Source of the DNA: Roseitalea sp964606055
Lineage (GTDB): Bacteria > Pseudomonadota > Alphaproteobacteria > Rhizobiales > Rhizobiaceae
Reading direction: 5' to 3'
Length of the DNA: 17,044 bases
Assembly: GCA_964606055.1 (NCBI GenBank)
Contig: CAZSFA010000053.1
Location: forward strand, 1-17,044
The notes beneath the pieces are model-generated. The model was given only the letters and a program-made list of their open reading frames with translations, searched no databases and had not been told where the DNA came from. This document shows positions 1 through 7,363 of this stretch, in pieces; the first letter of the stretch is position 1, and each line of letters opens with the position of its first letter. A program made the translations under genes and the position numbers.

Positions 1-128
1 GGAATGTGCGCAACGGCCTTCAGGTAGAACGGCAAAACGCCCCACATGACGAAAGCGCCAAGGGCAAATGCAAAACCGGCGAGCGGTTCGGATGGGTTGG
101 CCGGTTGCGGCCCCGTGTCCCGGCTCAT
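1..128 (-). CDS. rarD: RarD-type EamA family transporter, N-terminal fragment (3' end outside window)
   Basis: The first 42 codons of a minus-strand gene that runs off the left edge of the window. After a short polar, Pro-rich start, the protein enters a hydrophobic stretch with the motif GAFVMWGVLPFYLKAVAHI. This is the characteristic opening of RarD proteins of the EamA/DMT permease superfamily (inner membrane, usually about 300 residues and ten helices; historically called chloramphenicol-sensitive protein, substrate unsettled). The ATG at 128-126 overlaps the TGA of cimA (127-125) in an ATGA arrangement, which fixes the start and suggests translational coupling. The family call rests on about 25 diagnostic residues only; a generic EamA/DMT permease is the alternative. 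Only the first membrane helix is visible, so nothing can be said about integrity of the rest. Confidence 0.8.
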   Translation of the reverse strand, partial: MSRDTGPQPANPSEPLAGFAFALGAFVMWGVLPFYLKAVAHI

Positions 129-1738
129 TCGGCCGCCAATTGGCCGGCCGTGCCCCTGTTCTTCATCAGTTTGAAGGTGATGGAATCCATCAGCGCCTGG
201 AACGACGCGTCGATGATGTTGTCCGAAACGCCGACGGTGCGCCAGCGCGTCCCGCCGACGTCGGTGGACTCGATGAGAACCCGCGTGACCGCTTCGGTTC
301 CGCCATTGAGGATGCGCACCTTGTAGTCGACCAGTTCGAGATCGGCGATCTCCGCCTGGTACTTGCCCAGATCCTTGCGCAGCGCCAGATCGAGCGCGTT
401 GACGGGGCCCTGCCCCTCGGCAACCGACATGTGCTGACGGCCATCCACGGTCACTTTCACGACGGCCTCGGACAGCGTGATGAGGTCGCCGCGCGCATTG
501 TGACGACGCTCGATGACGCAGCGAAAGGACTCAACGTCGAAGAAATCGGGTACCGTGCCCAGGGTGCGCCGTGCCAGCAGTTCGAAACTGGCGTCGGCCG
601 CCTCATAGGCATAGCCGTCCGCTTCGCGTTGCTTGACGATCGCGATCAGCGAATCCAGGCGCGGATCGTCGGATGGCACGACGATGCCGCGTCGCTTGAG
701 TTCATCGATGAAGTTGGAACGGCCGCCCTGGTCGGAGACCATCACCCGGCGCATGTTGCCCACGCTCTCGGCCGGCACATGCTCATAGGTGCGCGGGTCC
801 TTGCGCAAGGCCGAGGCATGGATGCCCGCCTTGGTGGCGAAGGCGGACCCGCCGACATAGGGTGCTTGCGGGTTTGGCGCCCGGTTGAGCAGTTCATCGA
901 AGGTGCGCGACAGGCGTGTCAGTCCGGTCAGGCTATCGGCGGAGATTCCGGTGTGAAACCGCTCGACCCAGGGCTTTTTGAGGCCGAGCGTTGCGGCGAT
1001 CGTCACCATGTCGGCGTTGCCGCAGCGCTCGCCAATGCCGTTGAGCGTGCCTTGTATCTGCCGGGCGCCGGCCGCAACCGCGGCCAGCGAGTTGGCGACG
1101 GCCTGGCCGGTGTCGTTGTGGGCATGGATGCCGATCCGGTCGCCGGCAATGCCGGCCTCGATGACAGCCGCAGTCGCCCGGCGGACAGCTTCGGGCTGCG
1201 TGCCGCCATTGGTGTCGCACAGGACAATCCAGCGCGCGCCGGCGTCATGTGCCGCCTTGGCGCAGGCCAGCGCGTAGTCCGGGTTGGCCGCATAGCCGTC
1301 GAAGAAATGCTCGCAGTCGACGAGCGCCTCGCGGCCCGATGCCACCGCCGCCTCGACCGACTGACTGATGGCATCAAGGTTCTCGTCGAGCGTGCAGCCG
1401 AGCGCGAGTTCGACGTGGAAATCCCAACTCTTGGCGACAAAGCAGATCGCATCGGCCGCGCTGCCCGTCAGGCTGGCGAGCCCGGGATCGTTGTCGACCG
1501 AGACACCGACACGCTTGGTCATACCGAAGGCGACGAATGCCGCCGCGCGCGTGCGGCGGTGCTCGAACAGGGCGGTATCGGTCGGGTTGGCGCCCGGATA
1601 GCCGCCCTCGACATAGTCGAACCCGAATGCGTCGAGCATCGCCGCGATCTCGATCTTGTCGTCGAGCGAAAAGTCGATGCCCGGCGTCTGCTGGCCATCT
1701 CGCAATGTGGTGTCGAAGAGGTATAGCCGGTCGGTCAT
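125..1738 (-). CDS. cimA: Citramalate synthase (pyruvate + acetyl-CoA to (R)-citramalate)
   Basis: A 537-residue member of the LeuA/HMGL-like family, of the citramalate-synthase type (usual length about 520-540). It would condense pyruvate with acetyl-CoA in the cytoplasm, the threonine-independent entry to isoleucine synthesis. Visible features: FDTTLRDGQQTPGIDF at residues 8-23 (catalytic Arg13 and metal-binding Asp14), LCDTNGG, and HAHNDTGQAVANS followed by GTLNGIGERCGNADM, which carries the metal-binding His pair and the second family signature. The C-terminal third resembles the LeuA dimer/regulatory domain, so feedback by isoleucine or leucine is plausible. The start is the ATG at 1738, because DRLYLFDTTLRDG follows at once; an in-frame upstream extension to 1837 only reads a neighbouring gene out of frame. 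It starts 14 bases after the stop of the membrane mini-gene and its stop overlaps the rarD-like start. A homocitrate or isopropylmalate synthase role is less likely given the length and N-terminus. Confidence 0.9.
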   Translation of the reverse strand: MTDRLYLFDTTLRDGQQTPGIDFSLDDKIEIAAMLDAFGFDYVEGGYPGANPTDTALFEHRRTRAAAFVAFGMTKRVGVSVDNDPGLASLTGSAADAICFVAKSWDFHVELALGCTLDENLDAISQSVEAAVASGREALVDCEHFFDGYAANPDYALACAKAAHDAGARWIVLCDTNGGTQPEAVRRATAAVIEAGIAGDRIGIHAHNDTGQAVANSLAAVAAGARQIQGTLNGIGERCGNADMVTIAATLGLKKPWVERFHTGISADSLTGLTRLSRTFDELLNRAPNPQAPYVGGSAFATKAGIHASALRKDPRTYEHVPAESVGNMRRVMVSDQGGRSNFIDELKRRGIVVPSDDPRLDSLIAIVKQREADGYAYEAADASFELLARRTLGTVPDFFDVESFRCVIERRHNARGDLITLSEAVVKVTVDGRQHMSVAEGQGPVNALDLALRKDLGKYQAEIADLELVDYKVRILNGGTEAVTRVLIESTDVGGTRWRTVGVSDNIIDASFQALMDSITFKLMKNRGTAGQLAAE

Positions 1739-1752
1739 GGCTCGGGCCGTGC

Positions 1753-1872
1753 TCAGAAAACGCCTGCGTAGTAGAGCACCGCCGCGATCACCGCAACGAC
1801 GAGGACGCCCTTGGCGATCAAACCATAGAGCAGCCATCGCGGCATCTGCACTTGCGGGCTGCGTTCGGTCAT
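1753..1872 (-). CDS. Small single-pass membrane protein (39 aa) between cysS and cimA
   Basis: A 39-codon reading frame filling the gap between cysS and cimA. The protein starts MTERSPQVQMPRW and continues with a hydrophobic helix (roughly residues 14-38: GLIAKGVLVVAVIAAVLYY and flanks), ending AGVF. The short polar N-terminus with one Arg before the helix suggests a single-pass inner-membrane protein. Evidence that it is real: its ATG (1872-1870) overlaps the cysS TGA (1871-1869) as ATGA; a GGGAG ribosome-binding site (1885-1881) lies 8 bases upstream inside cysS; its stop leaves only 14 bases before cimA. No function can be assigned and I do not recognise a named family. It may be a small membrane regulator or partner, or merely carry ribosomes on to cimA. 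Confidence 0.7.
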   Translation of the reverse strand: MTERSPQVQMPRWLLYGLIAKGVLVVAVIAAVLYYAGVF

Positions 1873-3272
1873 CGGGCGATCTCCCAGGTGGTGACGCGAT
1901 CGCCGGTTTCGGAATCCTTTGAATCCTTTAGCCGGACGCCTTGAGACAACAGATCATCGCGAATCCGGTCGGCCGACGCCCAATCCTTTGCCGCGATGTA
2001 GCCGAGCCGCTCGGTGATCGCAGCCTGGACCCGAACGGCATCGACATCGCCGACCGGCGCCGATTCCGGCAGACCCAGAAAGGCAAGCGCCTGCCGCAAC
2101 GGCGCGCCGGACAGCGCCGAAAGCGCGTGAACCGCATCGACCGTGTTCAGATCGTCCCGCAACGCATCGACCACCGCTTCCACCGAGCCGTGATCGACCG
2201 CCTCACCGGCGCGGCGCCACAGGCGGACCAGCACATTGTCGGCCTCCTCCAGACGCCGGACGGTGAAGTCGATCGGCTCGCGGTAGTGGGTCATCAGCAT
2301 CCCCAGCCGCAGCACCTCGCCCGACCACCGTCGGCCGCCCAGCCGTTCTGTCTCCAGCAGATCGTGCACGGTGAAGAAGTTGTCGAGCGACTTCGACATC
2401 TTCCGACCTTCGATGTTCACGTACCCGTTGTGCATCCAGACGTTGGCCATGAAACCGGTGCCATGGGCGCAGCGGCTCTGGGCAAGCTCGTTTTCATGGT
2501 GCGGAAACACCAGGTCGATGCCGCCGCCATGGATGTCGAACGTCTGGCCGAGGAGCGCCGCGCTCATCGCCGAGCATTCGATGTGCCAGCCGGGTCGCCC
2601 GCGAACGGTGCGTCCGCCGAAACCGGCATCCCAGCCCGGCTCGTCCGCATTGCTCTGTTTCCACAGGACGAAGTCGGCCGGGTTTCGCTTGTGGGCGGCA
2701 ATGGCGACGCGGGCGCCGGCCTGTTGCTCGTCGAGATTGCGCCCCGATAGCCCGCCGTAGTCGGGCATGGTGCCGACATCGAACAGGACTTCGGCGCCCT
2801 CGTCGCCTTCGGCGACATAGGCGTGTCCTTTCTCGATCAGGTCGGCGATCATCGCAACCATCCCGCCAATATGCGCGGTTGCCCGCGGCTCGTGGGTCGG
2901 CGGCAAGCAACCAAGCGCGGCCATATCGGCATGGTATTGCGCGGTCGTCTTCCCGGTCACTGCCGAAATTGCATCGTTGAGCGGCAGATCGGGGTGATCG
3001 CGCCGCGCCCGCGCGTTGATCTTGTCCTCGACGTCGGTGATGTTGCGCACATAGGTAACGTGCTCGGCGCCGTAGATGCGCCGCAACAGGCGAAACAGCA
3101 TGTCGAAGACGACGACCGGGCGGGCATTGCCGATATGGGCGAAGTCATAGACGGTCGGACCGCAGACGTACATGCGCACGTTGTCAGGATCGATCGGCAC
3201 GAAGTCCTGCTTGGCGCGGATCATCGTGTTGTAGAGTCGCAAGGGCGACGTGCTTTCACCTGAGGCCGGCAT
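1869..3272 (-). CDS. cysS: Cysteine--tRNA ligase
   Basis: A class-I aminoacyl-tRNA synthetase of 467 residues (family usually 455-490) that charges tRNA-Cys in the cytoplasm. Visible motifs: YVCGPTVYDFAHIGNAR near the N-terminus (zinc-binding Cys plus the HIGH-type HIGN), GWHIECSAM (second zinc Cys), DIHGGGIDLVFPHHENELAQS (zinc His and Glu), and KMSKSLDNF (KMSKS loop). The C-terminal helical part ends normally. The start is the ATG at 3272, just before LRLYNTM, with GGGAAG (3285-3280) 7 bases upstream; an in-frame extension to 3338 has no family resemblance. It is the first gene of the minus-strand cluster cysS, mini-gene, cimA, rarD-like, and its stop overlaps the mini-gene start by 4 bases. 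No key residue is missing. The call is very secure. Confidence 0.97.
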   Translation of the reverse strand: MPASGESTSPLRLYNTMIRAKQDFVPIDPDNVRMYVCGPTVYDFAHIGNARPVVVFDMLFRLLRRIYGAEHVTYVRNITDVEDKINARARRDHPDLPLNDAISAVTGKTTAQYHADMAALGCLPPTHEPRATAHIGGMVAMIADLIEKGHAYVAEGDEGAEVLFDVGTMPDYGGLSGRNLDEQQAGARVAIAAHKRNPADFVLWKQSNADEPGWDAGFGGRTVRGRPGWHIECSAMSAALLGQTFDIHGGGIDLVFPHHENELAQSRCAHGTGFMANVWMHNGYVNIEGRKMSKSLDNFFTVHDLLETERLGGRRWSGEVLRLGMLMTHYREPIDFTVRRLEEADNVLVRLWRRAGEAVDHGSVEAVVDALRDDLNTVDAVHALSALSGAPLRQALAFLGLPESAPVGDVDAVRVQAAITERLGYIAAKDWASADRIRDDLLSQGVRLKDSKDSETGDRVTTWEIAR

Positions 3273-3722
3273 GACCGTTCTTCCCGTCGAGATCGTCGGC
3301 GCCGATGTGCGCCATCGGCTCGCCCCGCGCAACCCCAAGGTGAGCGCTTATGTCGCATTCGACCAGCACGGTCGAAACAACCACTGAACGAGCAAAGGCA
3401 AGCCCGGCCAACCGCTGCGGGTAGATTTCACCAAGACCATGCAACAATTGGTCTTTTCCCCGAAAAATGACCTGTTCAAGTGGCGTGGACGCGGGGTAAT
3501 GTGCAAACCCTCTGCGCAAGGCGGAGCCGGGTATCTCGCGGTGGAGTTTGCGCCCCATCTTCCACTGTGCTCGGCCATTTGTCCCTCTCGGACCAGGAGT
3601 GGCAAGTGGCAGATGCCTGGCGCCTTGCGCGGAAGGGGCCAAGCGGCGCGATGTCGGTCGATGCACCGATGTCAATTGCGGCCCACCGGCGCGGCCGTCC
3701 CGATGATGCACGCGCGCCCACA
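3273..3722. other. 450-bp intergenic gap without a convincing gene
   Basis: Between the lysE-type gene and cysS (both minus) there is a 450-base stretch in which no frame on either strand gives a recognisable protein; frames present are short, Cys/Arg/Ser-rich and look random. It presumably holds the cysS promoter, but I cannot pick convincing -35/-10 boxes. A 7-bp inverted repeat AAGACCA/TGGTCTT (3433-3439 and 3449-3455) is present. A 38-codon plus-strand frame (3271-3387) starts from the same CATG as cysS and has a TGAGG upstream, but resembles nothing known. The gap could be the remains of a decayed gene. Confidence 0.5.
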
Positions 3723-4349
3723 TCATTTGCCGATTCCCACCAGCAGGCCCATGCCGAGCGCGACCATCACGGCGGCGATGATCAGATCCAGAACCCGCCA
3801 GGCCGACGGGCGCGCAAAGAAGGGCGCGAGCAGCCGCGCGCCATACCCAAGCGAGAAAAACCAGGCGAAGCTCGCCGTCATCGCGCCGGCGCCGAACGCA
3901 ATGCGCGCGGCGCCTTCGTGCCGGCCGGACAGGCTGCCAAGCAGCACCACGGTGTCGAGATAGACATGCGGGTTCAAGAAGGTGAAGGCCAGACAAGTCA
4001 GGATCGCCGCCTTGAGCGGCAGCGGAGCGCCGCCCGGAGCCTTGGCAAGCATCGCCGTCGGGCGCAGGGCGCGCCTGAGGGCAAATGCGGCATAGGTGAA
4101 CAGGAAAGCGGCACCGCCGATCGTGACCGCGCCAATGAGGCCGGGATTGGACGCAATGAACGTGCCGACGCCGGCGACGCCGGCACCGATCAGCGCCGCA
4201 TCCGACAATGCGCAGATGAGGCACAACACGAAGACATGGCTGCGCATCAGACCCTGGCGCAGGATGAACGCGTTCTGGGCGCCGATGGCGATGATCAGCG
4301 TTGCGCCGAGCACGAAGCCCGAAAAGGCCGGGCCTACCAATGCCGTCAT
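3723..4349 (-). CDS. LysE/ArgO-family amino-acid exporter
   Basis: A 208-residue integral membrane protein of the LysE superfamily, ArgO/LysE branch, which exports basic amino acids (arginine, lysine) across the inner membrane. The signature IIAIGAQNAFILRQGL lies at residues 19-34 and the second diagnostic element FTFLNPHVYLDT at about 122-133. About six hydrophobic helices are evident, as usual for 195-215-residue members. The ATG at 4349 overlaps the stop of the SRAP gene in a TGATG arrangement, so the two are probably co-transcribed and coupled; a functional link between them is not obvious. LysE and ArgO genes are often controlled by a LysR-type LysG/ArgP regulator, but none is present here. 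The substrate cannot be told from sequence, so no gene symbol is given. Confidence 0.88.
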   Translation of the reverse strand: MTALVGPAFSGFVLGATLIIAIGAQNAFILRQGLMRSHVFVLCLICALSDAALIGAGVAGVGTFIASNPGLIGAVTIGGAAFLFTYAAFALRRALRPTAMLAKAPGGAPLPLKAAILTCLAFTFLNPHVYLDTVVLLGSLSGRHEGAARIAFGAGAMTASFAWFFSLGYGARLLAPFFARPSAWRVLDLIIAAVMVALGMGLLVGIGK

Positions 4350-5131
4350 CAGAGCAACGTCGGCTGGTCTGCGTCGCCGTCCGTGTCCCGGTCGGCGTAC
4401 GACCCGGCGGCGGCGCGGCCGCCATCAAAGACCCTGGGCTCGACGCGCTCGCGGACGGCCGGATCGTCGTTTGCGACCTTGTTGACCCGGTCCGAGATCG
4501 GCACGGGCTCGTAGAAGCCCGGCTCGCGCGCGGCCATAAGGTGCGCGACATCGGCCGGGGCGTTGTCACGGCAGTCGAGCCATTGCGCGTAGTCTTCGGC
4601 GCTCAAGGTTACCGGCACCCGGTCATGGATGAATGCGAGGTCCGGGCCGGCATCAGTCGTCAGGATGGCGCAGGTGTCGACCTCGCTGCCGTCAGGTCCG
4701 CTCCAGGTTTCCCAAAGTCCGGCGAACCCGACCAGTTGATCATCGCGTGGCCTCGCCCAATAGGCTTGCGACTGCCTGGTCGCCTTGTCGCGGCGCCATT
4801 CGTAGAAGCCGTTGGCCGGAATGATGCAGCGCCGGTGGCGCATTGCGGCACGGAAGGAGGCCTTGCCCGCCGCCGTTTCCGATCGCGCGTTGATCAGGAG
4901 CGGAAAACCGCCGGGGTCCTTGACCCATGACGGCAGCAAGCCCCAGCGCATCAACGTCGCCATGCGATCGGGAAGATTGGAACCTTCCGGCCGAGGCGGC
5001 GCGGGATGGATCACCAGGACCGGCTGTGTCGGCGCGATGTTGTAACGCGGCGGATAAGGGTCGATGTCGGCAACACCAAAGACATGCTCCACCCTCTGGC
5101 GCTCGTCACTGAGCGTGAATCGTCCGCACAT
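4349..5131 (-). CDS. SRAP (SOS response-associated peptidase) family protein, YedK/HMCES type
   Basis: A 260-residue SRAP-domain protein. Family members (E. coli YedK, human HMCES) form a thiazolidine DNA-protein crosslink with abasic sites in single-stranded DNA through Cys2, protecting replicating DNA. All key residues are visible: MCGRF at the N-terminus (Cys2), NARSET at 81-86 (Asn), IPANGFYEW at 104-112 (Glu111) and IHDRVPV at 168-174 (His169). The start is fixed at the ATG of MCGRF (5131), because Cys2 must follow the processed Met; the frame is open further upstream but cannot be coding there. It is slightly longer than YedK (222 residues) because of an acidic/Arg-rich tail, about residues 230-260, that appears disordered. 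It is first in a two-gene unit with the LysE-type exporter and divergent from the NUDIX gene. Confidence 0.93.
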   Translation of the reverse strand: MCGRFTLSDERQRVEHVFGVADIDPYPPRYNIAPTQPVLVIHPAPPRPEGSNLPDRMATLMRWGLLPSWVKDPGGFPLLINARSETAAGKASFRAAMRHRRCIIPANGFYEWRRDKATRQSQAYWARPRDDQLVGFAGLWETWSGPDGSEVDTCAILTTDAGPDLAFIHDRVPVTLSAEDYAQWLDCRDNAPADVAHLMAAREPGFYEPVPISDRVNKVANDDPAVRERVEPRVFDGGRAAAGSYADRDTDGDADQPTLL

Positions 5132-5303
5132 GCCACCCGTTCCGTCTATCGCGGTTGCGGCTTGATAGCGTCCGATCGGGCGATGGGGAAGAACCGTCGG
5201 CCAAGAGACGCGCCCGCCCGCTGGCCAAGCCCGCGCGGCCGTGGCACATGCCTTCCGCCAACCGATCCCGCAGACCGTGACACCAGACCCCGGGAGCTTT
5301 GCC

Positions 5304-5732
5304 ATGACACCGAAACGCCATCCCCAGGCTGCCGTTTCCGTGGTGATCCGCAACGCGGCCAGCGGTGCGTTTCTGCTGGTCCGGCGCGGCCGCCCGCCCG
5401 CAAGGGGACTGTGGGCGTTTCCCGGCGGGCGTGTCCGGTGGGGCGAAACCGTGCATCACGCCGCAGCGCGCGAACTGCGTGAGGAAACGCAGCTCGAACT
5501 CGACGCAGCTTCGCTCGCCGTCGTCGAGGTGGTGGACCTGATCGGCGATGAGACCGGCGGGGAGCCCGACCATCACTACGTGCTGACGGTGTTCTCGGCC
5601 ACCGCACGCGGCACCCCGCTGGCCGGCGACGATGCGGACGAGGTGCGCATGGTCACCATCGAGCAAATGGCGGAGATGGCGATGACCGCGACGACGCTGG
5701 CGACGGCGACAAGGCTGGCGCGCGGCACCTGA
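5304..5732 (+). CDS. NUDIX hydrolase
   Basis: A 142-residue single-domain NUDIX protein, likely cytosolic, hydrolysing a nucleoside-diphosphate-linked substrate (ADP-ribose-type or oxidised nucleotide). The Nudix box runs from Gly42: GRVRWGETVHHAAARELREE, followed by TQL, matching GX5EX7REUXEEXGU except that the late Gly is Gln63. LWAFPGGR precedes it, as in ADP-ribose pyrophosphatase-like members. The start is the ATG at 5304, with GGGAG at 5292-5296 seven bases upstream; an earlier in-frame ATG at 5241 lacks a binding site and adds an uncharacteristic stretch. It is divergent from the SRAP gene across a 172-base interval in which I see no clear promoter. The exact substrate cannot be inferred. 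Confidence 0.88.
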   Translation: MTPKRHPQAAVSVVIRNAASGAFLLVRRGRPPARGLWAFPGGRVRWGETVHHAAARELREETQLELDAASLAVVEVVDLIGDETGGEPDHHYVLTVFSATARGTPLAGDDADEVRMVTIEQMAEMAMTATTLATATRLARGT

Positions 5733-5811
5733 ACACCCACGCAATCGTGACCCGTGTTGACTTTGGCCGCCCGGCGCCAGGGCCTATGTGATCATCAAAG
5801 CCGTTCACAAA

Positions 5812-5817
5812 GGGAGG
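5812..5817 (+). promoter_or_regulatory. Strong Shine-Dalgarno site of the DUF3179 gene
   Basis: GGGAGG lies five bases before the ATG at 5823. It decides the start against an in-frame ATG at 5754 that has no binding site and falls in non-coding-looking sequence. It points to efficient translation of the exported protein. Confidence 0.75.
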
Positions 5818-5822
5818 TTGCC

Positions 5823-6854
5823 ATGACCCAACCCGACCGCGCCGTGGCGCGCATTGCCGGCGTGCTTGGCCTGATGGCCCTGTTGGCCTTCGCCGCTTCC
5901 ATCATGACCACCGAATCTCTGGCCGACACGCAACGCTGGAAGCGGGAAGGATGGACGACCGACTTCGACAAGACGGCCGTCGACCTTGCCCGCATCAAGT
6001 CCGGCGGACCTGCGCGCGATGGCATCCCGTCCATCGAGAACCCGGTATTCGAGTTCGTGCCCGATCACGTGGACCTGGCCGACAATGAGCCTATCGTCGG
6101 CCTGACCATCGACGGTGATGCCCGCGCCTACCCGTTGCGCATCCTGACCTGGCACGAGATCGTCAACGATGTCGTCGGCGGCGTTCCCGTGGCCGTCACC
6201 TATTGCCCGTTGTGCAACTCGGCGCCCGTATTCGAGCGGACGGTCGACGGTCGCGTCCTCGAGTTCGGCGTGTCGGGCAAGCTCAAGGATTCCAACCTGA
6301 TCATGTATGACAGGCAGACCGAGACCTGGTGGCAACAGTTCACCGGCGATGCGATCGTTGGCGAGATGGTCGGCGAGCGGCTCGCGTTCGTGCCGGCGCG
6401 GCTGCAGTCCTATGGCGAGTTCGCCGCTGAAAACCCCAATGGCCGCGTGCTGGTGCCGCAGAACCGTGGCATGCGCGCCTATGGCATCAACCCCTATGTC
6501 AGCTACGACACCTCGCGCCCCTTCCTTTATGACGGGCAGTTGCCCGAGCACATCGACCCGATGGAACGCGTCGTTATCGTGCCGCGCGGCGATGACGATC
6601 CGGTTCTGGTGCGCATGGCGCACATCTCGGACTCGGACATGGAGGGCATCGAAACGCATGGACTGGTGTTCACATGGAATGCGGGCCAGGCTTCAGCGCT
6701 CGACACGCGGCGCATCGATCAGGGCCGCGATGTCGGTACCGTGCTGGTGCAACGCGACGGTGCCGATGTCGCTTACGACATCACATTCGCCTTCGTCGCG
6801 CACGCCTTCCATCCCGGCGTCGAGATCGTCGGCAATGATCGGGCGACGCCGTAA
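5823..6854 (+). CDS. DUF3179 domain-containing exported protein
   Basis: A 343-residue protein matching the DUF3179 family, whose function is unknown. A hydrophobic N-terminal segment at about residues 8-34 (IAGVLGLMALLAFAASIM) ends in SLA-DTQ, suggesting either a Sec signal peptide or a membrane anchor, with the body in the periplasm. Family hallmarks: RAYPLRILTWHEIVND (101-116), VAVTYCPLCNSAPVFERTVD (123-142) with a CxxC pair at Cys128/Cys131, EFGVSGKLKDSNLIMYDRQT, and TWWQQFTGDAIVGE. The start is the ATG at 5823, preceded at 5 bases by GGGAGG (5812-5817), the strongest binding site in this region. The CxxC next to a His (His111) could bind metal or be redox active, which is inference. It lies 90 bases after the NUDIX gene on the same strand. 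Confidence 0.88.
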   Translation: MTQPDRAVARIAGVLGLMALLAFAASIMTTESLADTQRWKREGWTTDFDKTAVDLARIKSGGPARDGIPSIENPVFEFVPDHVDLADNEPIVGLTIDGDARAYPLRILTWHEIVNDVVGGVPVAVTYCPLCNSAPVFERTVDGRVLEFGVSGKLKDSNLIMYDRQTETWWQQFTGDAIVGEMVGERLAFVPARLQSYGEFAAENPNGRVLVPQNRGMRAYGINPYVSYDTSRPFLYDGQLPEHIDPMERVVIVPRGDDDPVLVRMAHISDSDMEGIETHGLVFTWNAGQASALDTRRIDQGRDVGTVLVQRDGADVAYDITFAFVAHAFHPGVEIVGNDRATP

Positions 6855-6917
6855 GGGCTTGTTTGCGCCGCAATTGGATGGAATCAGCGTGTCGGCATGG
6901 GGAACTGGTCCGTTTTG

Positions 6918-7328
6918 ATGCTTTCGACACGGCGACGGTCGGGATTGGGCTTGCGCGCGATGGTTTGCGCGGCGGCGATGACGGCGGCTTCGGTCATGTC
7001 AGGCGCGGCGCAGGGCGAGGCGCGCGCCACGCCCTATGACGGCAAGCTCAATGCACTGGCCGAGCGTCTGGGCGCCATCCATTATCTGCGCAATCTGTGC
7101 TCGGAACCCACCAACGAGATGCGCACGCAGATGACACGGCTGCTTGATGTCGAAAAGCCCGAACCGCCCCGCCGCGCCAAGCTGATATCGAGCTTCAATC
7201 GTGGATACCGGACGTTCGACAGTGTCTATGTGACCTGCACACCGCAGGCGCGCGTCATCGTCGACACATATCTTGAGGAAGCGCGTACGCTATCGCGCGA
7301 ACTCGTCAACACATACGGACAGCAGTGA
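6918..7328 (+). CDS. TIGR02301-like exported protein of unknown function
   Basis: A 136-residue protein resembling the alphaproteobacterial TIGR02301 family (small secreted proteins of unknown function). After a basic MLSTRRRSGLGLR start and an Ala-rich hydrophobic stretch (a probable Sec signal peptide ending near GEARA), the mature part shows the family pattern: LAERLGAIHYLRNLC, RTQMTRLLDVEKPEPPRRAK, SSFNRGYRTFDSVYVTC, and YLEEARTLSRELVNTYG at the end. Two Cys in the mature part (in LRNLC and YVTC) could form a disulphide in the periplasm. The start is uncertain: ATG 6918 gives the better signal peptide, ATG 6897 adds seven residues, and neither has a good ribosome-binding site. It lies 63 bases after the DUF3179 gene. 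Confidence 0.8.
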   Translation: MLSTRRRSGLGLRAMVCAAAMTAASVMSGAAQGEARATPYDGKLNALAERLGAIHYLRNLCSEPTNEMRTQMTRLLDVEKPEPPRRAKLISSFNRGYRTFDSVYVTCTPQARVIVDTYLEEARTLSRELVNTYGQQ

Positions 7329-7346
7329 TCGGGGCCGGCAAATCCA

Positions 7347-7363
7347 TAACGCGGCGTTAACGC
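7347..7363. promoter_or_regulatory. Clustered GCGTTA/TAACGC half-sites, possible operator
   Basis: In the 155-base gap before the 87-residue gene, TAACGC (7347-7352), GCGTTA (7354-7359) and TAACGC (7358-7363) abut to form an inverted repeat with a 1-base centre, overlapping a perfect 10-bp palindrome GCGTTAACGC (7354-7363). A further GCGTTA occurs at 7420-7425. Such packed, alternating half-sites are typical of protein-binding sites. The regulator is unknown and no convincing -35/-10 pair could be fixed nearby. Confidence 0.35.

Noticed and set aside
68..1726. 552-codon plus-strand open frame opposite cimA
   Set aside because: Antisense shadow caused by high GC; composition is His/Arg/Asp-rich without domains, and the opposite strand clearly encodes citramalate synthase.
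3271..3387. 38-codon plus-strand frame starting at the cysS start codon, with TGAGG upstream
   Set aside because: No family resemblance, and the TGAGG lies within cysS coding sequence; kept only as a remark for the gap.
3433..3457. AAGACCA/TGGTCTT hairpin followed by TT as an intrinsic terminator
   Set aside because: The stem is AT-rich and weak, the T-run is very short, and no plus-strand gene lies upstream that would need it.
3256..4569. 437-codon minus-strand frame across the LysE-type gene and the gap
   Set aside because: Ser/Arg/Pro-rich out-of-frame translation of two real genes; it does not represent a protein covering the gap.
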